From Ascaphus truei (Eukaryota; Chordata; Amphibia; Anura; Ascaphidae), in contig CM071570.1 in the NCBI GenBank assembly GCA_036426205.1, forward strand, positions 68,907,585 through 68,971,584: DNA of 64,000 nt, read 5' to 3'. The notes beneath the pieces are model-generated. The model saw only the letters and a list, made by a program, of their open reading frames with translations, ran no database searches and was not told the DNA's origin. Shown here in pieces: positions 21,384 to 31,995 of the stretch. The stretch's first letter is position 1. The number at the start of each line of letters is the position of its first letter. The translations under genes and the position numbers were made by a program.

Positions 21384-24300
21384 GTACCCCCCACTTCAGG
21401 AACGGCCTCAGGACGGTCCAAGAACGGTTTCTCTGGAAAAAATTTCCTGAAGGACTTAAGAAGGGCCGGGGCATGAATGTCTTTTGAAGGTACCCAGGAG
21501 CTCTCTTCCGGGCCAAAGCCCTTCCACTGCACCAAGAACTGGAGCTGACCCCTGGATAGGCAAGAATCCAAAAGAGAGTGAACTTCATATTCCTCGTTAT
21601 TTTGTACAGTAATGGGATCCGGTTTACGAGTCTGATCCGGAAAGAAGTGACTGGAGATAAATGGTTTTAAGAGAGACACATGAAAGACATTGGGGATCTT
21701 CATACTGGGTGGTAGTTGGAGCCGGAATGCCACGGGATTGATTTGTTCGCAAATAGGGAAGGGACCCAGGAACTTAGGTGCCAGTTTAGGAGATGGTACC
21801 TTGAGGTGGATATTCTTAGAGGAGAGCCATACCAAATCCCCTTGTTTGTAACTGGGCGCCGAACGACGACGACGATCGGCCTGTAGTTTCGATCTGCGGG
21901 AGGAGTTTAGAAGGGTAGACTGAATCCTGGACCATGCGGTTTGGAGGGAAGAAATGCGTTCATCTATGGCTGGTACTCCAGAAGGGATGTTGGGGATGGG
22001 AAGACAGGAAGGGTGGAACCCATAATTTATAAAGAAGGGCGACTCCCGGGTTGCCTCGTTTCTGGCAGAATTGACGGCATACTCTGCCCAAGAGAGGAGT
22101 TGAGCCCAATCATCCTGGAAATCGGATATGAAACATCTCAGGTACTTCTCCAGGGATTGATTGATTCTCTCCGTTTGTCCATTGGACTGAGGATGATAGG
22201 CGGAAGAGAAAGAAGAAGAGATGCCCAATCTCTTCGTGAAAGCTCTCCAAAATTTGGATACGAACTGAGAACCTCTGTCAGAAACAATGGACGAAGGGAT
22301 CCCATGAATCCGGAAAATCTGCTCCGTAAATATATCAGCAAGGGCGGGGGAGGTGGGTAATCCTTTAAGTGGAATGAAATGGGACATCTTCGAGAACCTG
22401 TCCACGACCACCAAGATAATGTTCATTCCTCTGGACCTGGGCAACTCCACGATGAAGTCCATCGAAATGTGGGACCAGGGGCGGTCGGGAACTGGAAGGG
22501 GTAACAAAAAACCCCGAGGCTTTTAACGGAGAGTCTTGCTTTGAGCGCACGTGGGGCAGGCGCGGGTAAACTCCAGAATATCTTGAGACATCCTTGGCCA
22601 CCAGAAATTCTGACGAATGAGATCAGTAGTCTTCTTAAAACCTGGATGACCTGCAGATTTAGAGGAATGACCCCAAGACAAGACCTCTGGAACAAATTTG
22701 GAAGGTATAAAGAGTTTGTTGTCGGGAACGACCAAGTCCTTGGGAATGCGTCTCTTGGAGTGCAAAATCTTGTCAAGATTCTTGAAAGAAGACGTGGCGA
22801 GAATCCTCTCATGCGGACGGATAGTCTCCAAAGATTCCTCTGGCCTCTCTTCAGAAGAATGTATCAGAAGCGTCGACCTCCAGGACGAAGGGAAGTTCAA
22901 TGTTGGGATGACGGAGAATAGGTTCGGATATAAAGGCTTCCTTGAGTGTCTCGAAGGCGGAGATGGCCTCGGATGACCAAGCAGAAGGATCAGCTCCTTT
23001 TTTGGTGAGCGCAGTAAGGGGTGCCACAATGGTGGAAAAACTCCGTATAAACTTATGATAATAATTAGCGAACCCTAAAAAACGTTGTATGGCCTTGAGA
23101 GAGTTGGGTTTTGGCCATTCAGTGACTGCTTGAAGTTTACCGGAGTCCATCATAAACCCCTCATCGGAAATGTTGTACCCCAGGAACGGAGTAGAGGTCT
23201 GATGAAAGGTGCTCTTCTCATGTTTAGCGTACAAATGGTGTTCACGGAGACGGGAAAGGACGTAGGAGGTGTGGCGTATATGGTCCTGGAGATCTTTGGA
23301 AAAAATCAGGATATCATCAAAGTATACAATAACAAAAATATTGAGTACCTTACGAAAGATGTCGTTGATGAAATCCTGGAAGACAGCGGGAGCATTACAT
23401 AAGCCGAAAGGCATTACAAGATACTCGTAGTGTCCACTACGTGTGTTGAAGGCCTTCTTCCATTCATCCCCCTTCCTGATGCGTACCAGGTAATAGGCAC
23501 CACGTAGATCCAACTTGGAAAAAATCTTGGCCCCCTGCAATTTATCGAACAGTTCGGTAATAAGGGGAAGGGGGTACCGATTTTTAATAGTGATGTGGTT
23601 TAAACCCCTGTAGTCAATGCAAGGCCTCAACGACCCATGCTTTTCTTGACGAAGAAAAACCCAGCCACTGCTGGGGAATTGGAGTGACGAATAAAGCCTT
23701 TCTTGAGCTTCTCCTGGATATATTCATCCATAGCGTGAGATTCTGGTAACGACAAGGGGTAGGTCTTGGACTTGGGTAGGGAGTAACCTGGAACTAGATC
23801 GATCGGACAATCGTAAGTCCTGTGTGGCGGCAAGAGGTCTGACTGTACCTTATTGAAAACGTCCCGGAATTGATGGTAAACGGAAGGTAGAATAACTTCG
23901 GGAACAGAGGTATTGTCCAGCAGTTGATGAGTCTCACTGCAGTTGATGAGTCTCATCTGACCTCGGCCCCCAGGAAATGGGAGCAGAAGAAGTCCAGTCA
24001 CTGAGAGGATTGTTAAGCTGTAGCCAAGGAAGACCAAGGGTGATGGGTATCCCAGGAGCGTGAATGGCATAGAGAACTAAGATCTCCTTGTGCAGATGTG
24101 AGGACAGAAGCAAGGGAGCCGTATCTAAGGAGATGTGGGCCGGGGTAAGAGGACGTCCATCGATACCGACGAGTGCGATGGGAACCTTCTTTCTCATGAG
24201 TGGTATGTGGTTTAACCTGGCGAATTCAAGATCCACGAAGTTTCCTCCAGCTCCTGAGTCAATGAAAGCGGCGGTAGAAGTCTTGAACTTATCGCCTGAA

Positions 24301-24464
24301 AGGGAGACTGGAAATGTAAGTTTCTTAGGGAGTTCACCTTTAGAAAGGGGACGTGGAGACATTACACCCAGAGAGAGCCCCTCTGTACTCACTGGGTGTT
24401 CCCGTTTCCCGGACGCAGTGGACACTCCCGAACCAGATGTTCCATGGATCCACAGTAGAAACAC
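21384..24464 (-). pseudogene. Chromovirus pol: protease, RT, (deleted RNase H), integrase, chromodomain
   Basis: From right to left: protease FIDSGAGGNFVD (about 24250-24280); RT with KTYPLSLPES, the block FFVKKS, then after a frameshift at 23627 RPCIDYRGLN, VMPFGLCNAPAVFQDF and catalytic VYFDDILIFS (about 23310). After FVLEVDASD (22870) RNase H should follow, but the frame jumps to the HHCC zinc finger of integrase (GHPGFKKT...CPTCAQSK, 22530-22640). One stop at 22523 precedes the integrase core, with acidic residues in MDFIVEL, VSDRGSQF and GQTERINQ. A chromodomain (EYEVHSLLDS...WKGFGPEESSW) lies at about 21430-21595. The polyprotein cannot be made intact here. The chromodomain would direct integration to modified chromatin. 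Confidence 0.92.
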
Positions 24465-25312
24465 AATCCCCCGGCGTGGCGGAACTGCCGTATCGGTGTG
24501 CGGATGCGTTGTACCCCCAATTGCATTGGCTCTGGCAACTCCAGTGCAGGACGAAGAGGTATGGTAGCACTTGGGGGAGCAGGAGTGTTGCTGGGAGTAC
24601 TGGAAAACGGAACTTGAAAGTTATGGAAGCGAGTGCGCTGACGCTCAGAGCGACGTACCTGGATACATTGATCCACTCGGACAGCCAAATCAATGAGGAC
24701 CTCCAATTGATCCGGCCTTGATTGGCGAGAGAGTTCGTCCTTGATGGGATCTGCCAGGCCTTGCCAGAATACGGAGACGAGAGCCTCTTGTCCCCAGTTA
24801 GTCTCGGCTACTAGAGTCCGGAATTCCACAGCATACTGTGTCACCATTCGCCGTCCCTGAGTGATCTGGAGGAGAGAAACAGATGCCATCTCCCGACGAG
24901 TGGGAGAATCGAACACTCGTTGAAACTCGGCTTTAGATGCCGGGTAATCTTGGGTAAGGTCAGAACGTATATCCCAAACCGGGGAAGCCTAAGCCAGGGC
25001 GCTGCCAGTGAGGAGGTTATAAATGTAGGCTACCTTCTTGCGATCAGTATTGTAGAGATGGGGGGCCATTTAAAACTGCACCTCACACTGGTTTAGGAAA
25101 CCCCTACAATCTTGCGGTTCACCTGCATAAGGCTTGGGGGAGGAATCCTTACATCTGAGCTGCTAATTGCGCTTGCGGAGTGCCCAGTCTGAGAGTACTG
25201 CGACCTGGCGTGTAAGTGCCACAATTTGATCCGCCATAGCCTGGTTTTGCTGAAGCAGATTGGAGAGAAACTGTTGAAGTTCGGTCTGGTCTGCGTCTTG
25301 TTGGCTCGACAT
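24389..25312 (-). pseudogene. Chromovirus gag with CCHC zinc knuckle
   Basis: The ATG at 25312 (MSSQQDADQTEL, followed by a short coiled coil) lies only two bases from the LTR. Recognisable capsid segments follow in shifted frames: FLNQCEVQF, PHLYNTDRKKVAYI and LLTGSALA, with a stop where a tryptophan is usual, then FQRVFDSPT. The long frame 24389-24916 ends in CFYCGSMEHLVRECP, the nucleic-acid-binding knuckle. This is the sushi/PEG10/RTL type of gag. At least one frameshift (about 25160) and one stop interrupt it. Confidence 0.88.
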
Positions 25313-25314
25313 AA

Positions 25315-26134
25315 TATTACGCCGTGCTGCCCGCAGACCAGACCCGTCCCCTGAGCTGAAGGGGGAAGTGGTAATACACGCACCCGCAGCAAAGGGAGCG
25401 TGTCCGGCGTGTGGTATGAAGCGTTGCCAGGCCAGGTATAGTAAGGTAGACAATACTTGCCGGTACCGGTTGTAGAGATAGAGTGAAGTATGCCTTGCCG
25501 AAGTCAGGGAGTGGAGAGTGGAGATAGGTCGTTGTCCAAGCCGTGTTCAAGGGGTTACGAGAGTGAGCATTGTCCAAGGAGTGCCGAGATCGAGAGCCAG
25601 AGGGGGTAATCATACGAGCTGCGTCAGAACCTGTGAAAACACTGAGAGTGTCCAGAAGTACTTCCATGCAGAGACTATGTCGAGCAAAGACTGAGAGCAG
25701 AGAGGAGCTAGATAAAGCATGAAGGTCCAATTAGGAACGGAGGCGGGACAGGAAGAGCTACAGGGAGACACTGCAGATTGGTGCAGACATAACAGGCCAG
25801 GTGAGTCTTGTTGGTAACCTGAGTATGAATGTGCAGTGTGCGGGGGCGGAGCCTGAGGTCTGGGGGACGGGAAGAAGAGTGTGCAGACTGAGCGTGCTCC
25901 GTAACTCGTGTATGCGCGTGAACCGAGCCAGTGGATGGTGCAGGTGTGCGTGCAGGAGGGCGTGGGCGCGCCCGGCGCTGAGCAGAGGAATCGCCGAGGG
26001 GAGTGATCCCGCAACGGTGGCAGGGGCGAGGAGCCGGGGAGGCCGGTAAGTCAGGTTTGTTTTGTGTGTCCAGGGGCTCCGTGCGGGAAGGGGGTGCTCT
26101 GTGTGGGAAGTGTGGAGAACGCCGATTCCTGACA
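25315..26134 (-). repeat. 5' LTR of the chromovirus
   Basis: The 820-bp LTR matches 20566-21383 almost end to end. It ends GGCGTAATA in element orientation, against GGCGTAACA in the 3' LTR. Open frames such as the ones at 25317-26241 are the LTR read through and do not code for anything recognisable. No tRNA primer-binding site follows it. Confidence 0.93.
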
Positions 26135-26539
26135 GTATCATACAAAGTAGCTATTGCGCATGCGCAGGGAGATAGAAAATTAAATGGTGGAGTTCCCTCC
26201 ATCCATATTATATGCACATGCGCACACAAAGGACAGAACACCCAGAGCGCAGATGTGAGCTGATAGCCTCAAACTACTCACATAGTTGCAATACTCTTAT
26301 GTGAAGTAACATTAGCAGCTGTATCTAAGGTGATGTCATAGAGAAGATGGGCGTGCATGCGTATCTGTACCGCGTTAGCCGAGCTTAATAATAAAAAATG
26401 AATAAACAAATAAAATATATACAATTTATAAAATATAATATATAAAAAATATATATATTTTAGTAGGTCTTCACCACACATTATTTAAGTTATGGTGGGT
26501 GAAAAAGTGACAAAAACCCCTCCATCGTCTAGCATATAG

Positions 26540-26874
26540 CAGGGGTGGGCAACTTATTTTTCAATGTAACCACAGGTGTGGCAAATTAGAAGTGAAAATA
26601 GCCACACAATGTAAAAATTGAGGTATTATGTTGAGCATGCGAAAATTTTAAACACACACTGTTAGAACAAGTTTATAATTTCTCAGGGCCGTTCTATAGC
26701 GTGTGTGCCTGTGCGAACGCGCGTGCTCGTGACTCATGCTTTTTGTGTGTATGCTGTGAGCGAGTGAGGTACTATGTGTATGTGTGTGTATATGTATGTG
26801 TGTGTGTGTGTGTGTTATAAATACGTTTGAAATAAATAAATTATTGCTTTAATAAACTATTTATTAACATTGTA

Positions 26875-26926
<52 letters not shown>

Positions 26927-28196
26927 TTTCAGTGGTGGTAGTGGGGTAAAATCGTTATTTTCCTCTTCTTCCCCCCTGTCGGCCAGTTCCACGCTCCCTG
27001 CCATGCACGGCACCATTATAGAAAGGCTGACAAACCTCAGCCAACTAAAACTGCCATGCGTGCGCACGGCACAGCAAGCGCACGCACTATAGAACGGCCC
27101 TCAGACCACAAACCCCCTCATCCACTCACCCCCCTCTTACGCACCACCACTACCCTCCTCATCATCATCTCCTCACCCCTCATTATCACATCTCATTTAA
27201 CCCCCCTCATCACCATCTCATTTAACCCCCCTCATCACCATCTCATTTAACCCCCCTCATCACCATCTCATTTAACCCCCTCATCATCTCCCTCAGCACC
27301 CTTATTCTCCCCCATCATCAAGCACCCGCTCTCCCCCAGTGGTGGGATTCAACATTTTTAGTAACAGATTATCTCCCACCAGGGGGGGAGGGGTAAGGGA
27401 GACGAGGGAGATGTTTTATGTTTATGTATTATATTTATGTTTTTTTTTAAATGTTTTTATTCAGTTGAACAGGACTGCATGTGGGGGGTGGGGGAGAGAG
27501 AGACCAGAGCCCCCCTCACATCACTCCCAGCCCCCCTCACATCTCTCCCAGCCCCCTCACATCTCTCCCAGCCCCCCTCACATCCCTCCCAGCCCCCTCA
27601 CATCTCTCCCAGCCCCCCTCACATCTCTCCCAGCCCCCCTCACATATCTCCCAGCCCCCTCACATCTCTCCCAGCCCCCTCACATCTCACCCATCCCCCC
27701 TCACATCTCATCTAGCCTCCCTCACATCTCACCCAACCCCTCACATCTCTCCCATCCCCCTTCAAATCTCTCCCATCCCCCCTCAAATCTCTCCCTGACC
27801 CCCTCACATCTCTCCCAGTCTTCCCATCCATGCCTACCTTGTCCGGTAGTAGAATCTCTTGAGTTAGAGCAGGAGAAGCACGGGGAGAGGAGCGGTGAGG
27901 TAGCAGCAGACAGGAAGTTCCGGGTAAGGCTGTTAGATGGTGCAACTCCTTTGCAGTCCTGTTCTGACTCTCACTCAAGTAATTATGTTACCGGCTAATA
28001 CTTTCAGCCCGGTGCTGCATACCATCTCCCGCGCAGCTTACCATCTTCCACCGCCGCATATCATCTCCCTCTGCCGCCTGTTAGGAAAGTTAGAAATCCC
28101 CCCCCCCACCACAGGGAGTCCCAGTGGCCCTATTCGACACAGTTTCACTGCCAATTCACCACAAGTGGCAAATGGCGACAGAGTTGCCCACCCTGG
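26540..28196. mobile_element. Non-autonomous hAT-like element, TSD GCATATAG
   Basis: The left end CAGGGGTGGGCAAC and the right end (read inward) CCAGGGTGGGCAAC are classic hAT termini, and the flanks carry a perfect 8-bp duplication GCATATAG (26532-26539 and 28197-28204), the length typical of hAT. Subterminal TGTGG/GAATT blocks are also shared. No transposase is present. The interior is filled with a (TG)n run (26777-26815), a (CA)n run (26878-26922), CTCATCACCATCTCATTTAA-type repeats (27180-27280) and a 21-bp minisatellite. Confidence 0.9.
27505..27815 (+). repeat. 21-bp minisatellite inside the hAT element
   Basis: About fourteen copies of a unit close to CCCCTCACATCTCTCCCAG lie in tandem, slightly degenerate towards 27700-27815. 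Three overlapping frames read proline/serine/histidine repeats from it; these are artefacts. Confidence 0.9.
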
Positions 28197-28204
28197 GCAT
28201 ATAG

Positions 28205-30000
28205 CATATGAAAATATTACTTGTGAGCACATTCACATGTATTAGACAGGTCTGCAACCCTGCTTTTCGCAAGTATCACCTAGCATACAGTGCTTCCACT
28301 GCAGCAAGGGATTCTGGTCACCTTTTCACCCACCATAACTTAAATAATGTGTGGTGAAGACCTACTCATGTCTCAAAATGCAAAGCCTCACACTGATGAG
28401 ACCCATAAGTTTGAAATAGTCTGTCTGTGAGTGGGTTTATTGGCTTTGTATCTCATCCCAGGCTATGTTTAAAAGTTGTGTTTAAAGCAGCATGCATTCG
28501 CTTAAGGGTTTTCCATATAATGTGGTCTTGAGATTAAAGGTGGCACTGTGTGCTCATTTGCATGTAATTTCCCAGAATCCCTTGCTGTAGTAGAAGCACT
28601 GTATGCTAGGTGATAATGGCGAAAAGCATGGTTGCAGACCTAAGACATGTGAATGTGTTCACTAGTAATATATATATATACTGTACATTTATTATGAGAT
28701 AGAATATAGATATATATATAGATATATAATATATATATATCTGAATATATATATATATATATTTATATTATAAAACATATATAGATTAATATATAAATAT
28801 ATATATATAATAATACACACAGCACTTCCACTGCAACAAGGGATTCTGGGAAATGACATGCAAATGAGCACACAGTGCCACTTTTTGTTCAAAAACCTAT
28901 TTTTAACATTGTCCCTATGTGTGCTCATTTGCATGTCATTTCCAGAATCCCTTGCTGCAGTGGAGTGCTGTGTGCTGGGTGATAATGGTGAAAAGCGGGG
29001 TTGCAGACCTGCCTAAGACATGCAGACGAGCATACAGTTGTATGTACATTGCATATGCTTTGCTGTGGAGGGGGGTTTGTCACTTTTTTTACTCACCATA
29101 ACTTAACTCAGTATGGTAAACCCCATCGTTTAGCTTCTTTGAATACCAGTTAACCAACCCCACACTGATGAGACCATTAAGGTCGAAAAAGCTGATATGA
29201 ATGCTCCTCTAGGCCTGCACAGCTATGACCAAATGCAGTACCATCCTTATCTGGGGCTTCAGTAGGAAAGGTCTGTGGCAAGCATTTGGCCCTCTAGCTC
29301 ATGAGAGGTGGGTCCAGACCACGGACCAAAGACTCCTTGAGCCTTGGGCTAAGGGGGGATGGCATTCGAACAACCAGCCCATCGGGGCTGGGATGCACCC
29401 GCACAACCCTCGAAAGAGGGAGCTGAAAGAACTCCTTGCGGGCCTCGGGCCAGAGGGAGGAGAGACGGGATGTCTGAATCCTAACGGAGGAAGGCATCAA
29501 TGTCCCTTGGAGACCTAGGCTTTCGGGCGTGAAAATCTTCAGGGAACCCGTTCCGAGGGCGGGTCTGACTTCGGTTGGACAGTCCAAGGGCATGCACCCG
29601 AACCACTGAAGTGGGATTGTGATCTGATGAACGAGAGGGGAGGGTACCCCCTCAACCTCTCGGGAGGGTGTGAAAAAAAAAAAAGCTGTCTGTGGCAGGG
29701 TTTTCTGGGTATGCACCTTAACCCTGGCTGTTGATCAAAGCTGTGACCATGCAGCAAGCTTAAGCCTATAGGGAACCATGTTTAAAATGGTTTTTGAAGC
29801 AAAAAGTGACACTGTGCTCATTTGATGTCATTTCCACAGAATCCCTTGCTGCAGTGTGGAAGTGCTGTGGCTGGATGATGATAATGGTGAAAGGCTGGGT
29901 GCAGACCTGCCTAAGACATGCAGTGAGCATACAGTTGTATTTCATTTGCATATTGCTTTGCTGTGGAGGGTTTTTTGTCACTTTTTTTTACTCACTTAAA
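28205..30000. repeat. Cluster of palindromically arranged frog repeats, with a GC-rich insert
   Basis: The ATGCAAATGAGCACACAGTG / TGCAGCAAGGGATTC core occurs in alternating orientation at about 28240-28330 (+), 28540-28640 (-), 28815-28885 (+), 28915-29020 (-) and 29800-29930 (-). A (TA)-rich tract lies at 28668-28812. A GC-rich block without known relatives, about 29239-29736, has a poly-A run at 29671-29682 and near-repeats AGCTATGACCAAATGCAG / AGCTGTGACCATGCAG at its two sides, suggesting an insertion. No gene was recognised. Confidence 0.6.
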
Positions 30001-30058
30001 AACGCGCACACGCACACACACGCACACGACACAACACAGCACACACACACACACACAC

Positions 30059-30145
<87 letters not shown>
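30000..30145 (+). repeat. Microsatellite (CA)n
   Basis: A long, nearly pure (CA)n tract. Histidine/threonine frames across it are not genes. From 30146 to 30690 nothing was recognised. Confidence 0.97.
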
Positions 30146-30146
<1 letters not shown>

Positions 30147-30689
30147 CATAAGGAATCAGCGGGCAGGAACTCTCATGTATCATTTAATATATAGGAGTTT
30201 TTTAACCCTTTTGTATACAGTATACAGTAAAAAATCAGATATTTGAATTTAGCCATATTTTTGGATCATTATTTTCTTGAATGTGTGCTATGTATTTTTA
30301 GTCCTAAAATGCTGCCAGTGATTATGGATGCGTTGTCATTGTAGGAGGAGACACAGTCCAATAGTATTGACTTTCATGAAGAATTAAATATTGCATGTCC
30401 CTGTTCATCTGTTTCTTCTGAAATTCAGGAAGTGAGTTTCGTTTAGTGAGTGTGTATGAACAAATACAAAGAAAATTTATATATCCGAGTATATATGAGG
30501 ATTAAAAAGGGGAAAATTTTATTTATTCATGACTGCATACAGACACAGACTACATTAAGACTAATACACCGTTCATGTATGCAGACATGTCTGTCGATAT
30601 ATCGAGTGCACCAGTTAATCTACATGACGTAACTGATAGGATAATCACGCAGTAATTTTAAGCATTAACCTGGGGGAACAGAAACGTTG

Positions 30690-31995
30690 ATCAGTTTTTA
30701 CACTAGATATGGCATCATTGGAGTCAATCCATCTCCTGATGCAACAAAGTTAGATGGCTGCATCACAAATCCATTCTTCTACATTGGAGAAGTCTATGAT
30801 CCCACTGACATTGCAAATGCATTCAATGATTACTTCGTGGGATGTGCTAGTAACTTATTAGCAAAACGCAACCCAAACCAGCAACATGAACCTCATTCTG
30901 AGAGTACCCCTATAGCCTCGCCCTCACTGGTCACAATTTTCAATTTGTCCCAGTATCTGAAGAGGAGATTACACAAGCGCTCCTCAAATTACAACTAAGC
31001 AGCCAATGTGGACCTGATTTACTGCAATCTAAGTTTCTAAGACTTGGTGCCCCAGCCATTGCCAATCCAATTGCTTCCATAGTCAACTCTATTCTGTGTT
31101 CAGGCCATATCCCTAAGACCTGGAAAACTTCAAAAGTGGGGACAAAAACACTGTCAAACTACAGGCCAATCTCTCTTCTCCCAATACTATCCAAAGTCAT
31201 AGAAAAATGTGTTCACTCCCTATAGCGATTACTGTACCAAGACAAATTTCCCTAGCCAATTCCAATCTGACTTTCACCCCAAACACTCCACGGTATCTAC
31301 CCTGCTAAAAGTTTGCAATGAAATCCAATGTGGAATGAAACTGGGACAACTCAGTTGGTGCAATATTCCTAGATTTTTCAAAGGCTTTTGATGCTATTGA
31401 TCATGTTATCTTGCTTAACAAACTCCAGTTCTCTGGAATAGGGAAGCATGTTTTAACTGGTTTCATTCCTACCTATCAGGTAGATCCCAACATGTGTCTA
31501 TCTCAGGCTTTAACTCCAACCCCTTGGATATCACATGTGGTGTCCCGCAAGGCTTTGTTCTGGGGCCCCAACACTTCTCTGTGTTCATCAATGATCTTCC
31601 TACAGCTTGTAAGGGAGCTTCAATACATATGTATGCAGATGAAACAATCGTATATGCACACAGCCCTAGCCTTTTCAATCTGACTTTTTGAGACTTGAAA
31701 ATTGGATTTCCCAAAACAAACTGTTTTTAAACACTGACAAGACTGTAACAATGGTATTTGGGACCAAGGCTAATTTTTTAAAGCTTCCAATGACTGAGCT
31801 CCAGATCAGAACCCTAATACCACCCTATCTCCTATTACTAGTTTTAAATAATGTACTTGGACATATGGTTTGACTCCCATTTAACAGGAGGTGTACCTTA
31901 TAGGAACAAATCCTCCCTAAGTCTGCTGGTCAGAAAGTGTATCGCACAGCAGATGCTAATGATAATTATCCAATATGGGGACATAGTATATGGCT
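30690..31995 (+). pseudogene. L2/CR1-like LINE reverse transcriptase, decayed
   Basis: RT blocks appear in order across shifted frames: DIANAFNDYFVG (30810), GPDLLQSKFL and SILCSGHIPKTWK (31010-31120), LSNYRPISLLPILSKVIEK (31150-31210), SQFQSDFHPKHST, AIDHVILLNKL (31390-31425), GVPQGFVLGPQHFSVFINDLP (31540-31605), the catalytic region YADETIVYAHS (31635), and LENWISQNKLFLNTDKT (31690-31745). The usual YADD is YADE, so the active site is lost in addition to several frameshifts. The match stops at about 31990, at QYGDIVYGS, before the C-terminal domain. The block order suits the Jockey/L2/CR1 group; the exact family is uncertain. Confidence 0.85.

Larger units (their letters stand above)
20566..26134 (-). 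mobile_element. Full-length chromodomain Ty3/gypsy retrotransposon (sushi-like), TSD GTATC
   Basis: The element is 5569 bp, reads on the minus strand and is flanked by GTATC at 20561-20565 and 26135-26139. It has two LTRs of about 820 bp, gag with a CCHC knuckle, an aspartic protease, RT, integrase and a chromodomain. The chromodomain and the gag type place it with vertebrate chromoviruses of the sushi group, relatives of the elements that gave rise to mammalian PEG10 and RTL genes. It is not autonomous: gag and pol have frameshifts and stops, and most of RNase H is missing. Confidence 0.95.

Noticed and set aside
25317..26241. Several overlapping ORFs of 100-180 codons
   Set aside because: They lie inside the 5' LTR of the chromovirus and have close twins in the 3' LTR at 20539-21374; they are LTR sequence read through.
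27505..27815. Possible CRISPR-like array
   Set aside because: Units are contiguous without unique spacers, and the genome is a vertebrate; it is a minisatellite.
27339..27998. Proline/serine/histidine-rich ORF of 219 codons
   Set aside because: Three overlapping frames all read the 21-bp minisatellite; no start context or conservation supports a protein.
29350..29372. tRNA B-box-like sequence on the minus strand (GTTCGAATGCC)
   Set aside because: No A box at the right distance and no cloverleaf; not called as a SINE or tRNA.
29794..30246. ORF of 150 codons with histidine/threonine tract
   Set aside because: It is generated by the (CA)n microsatellite.
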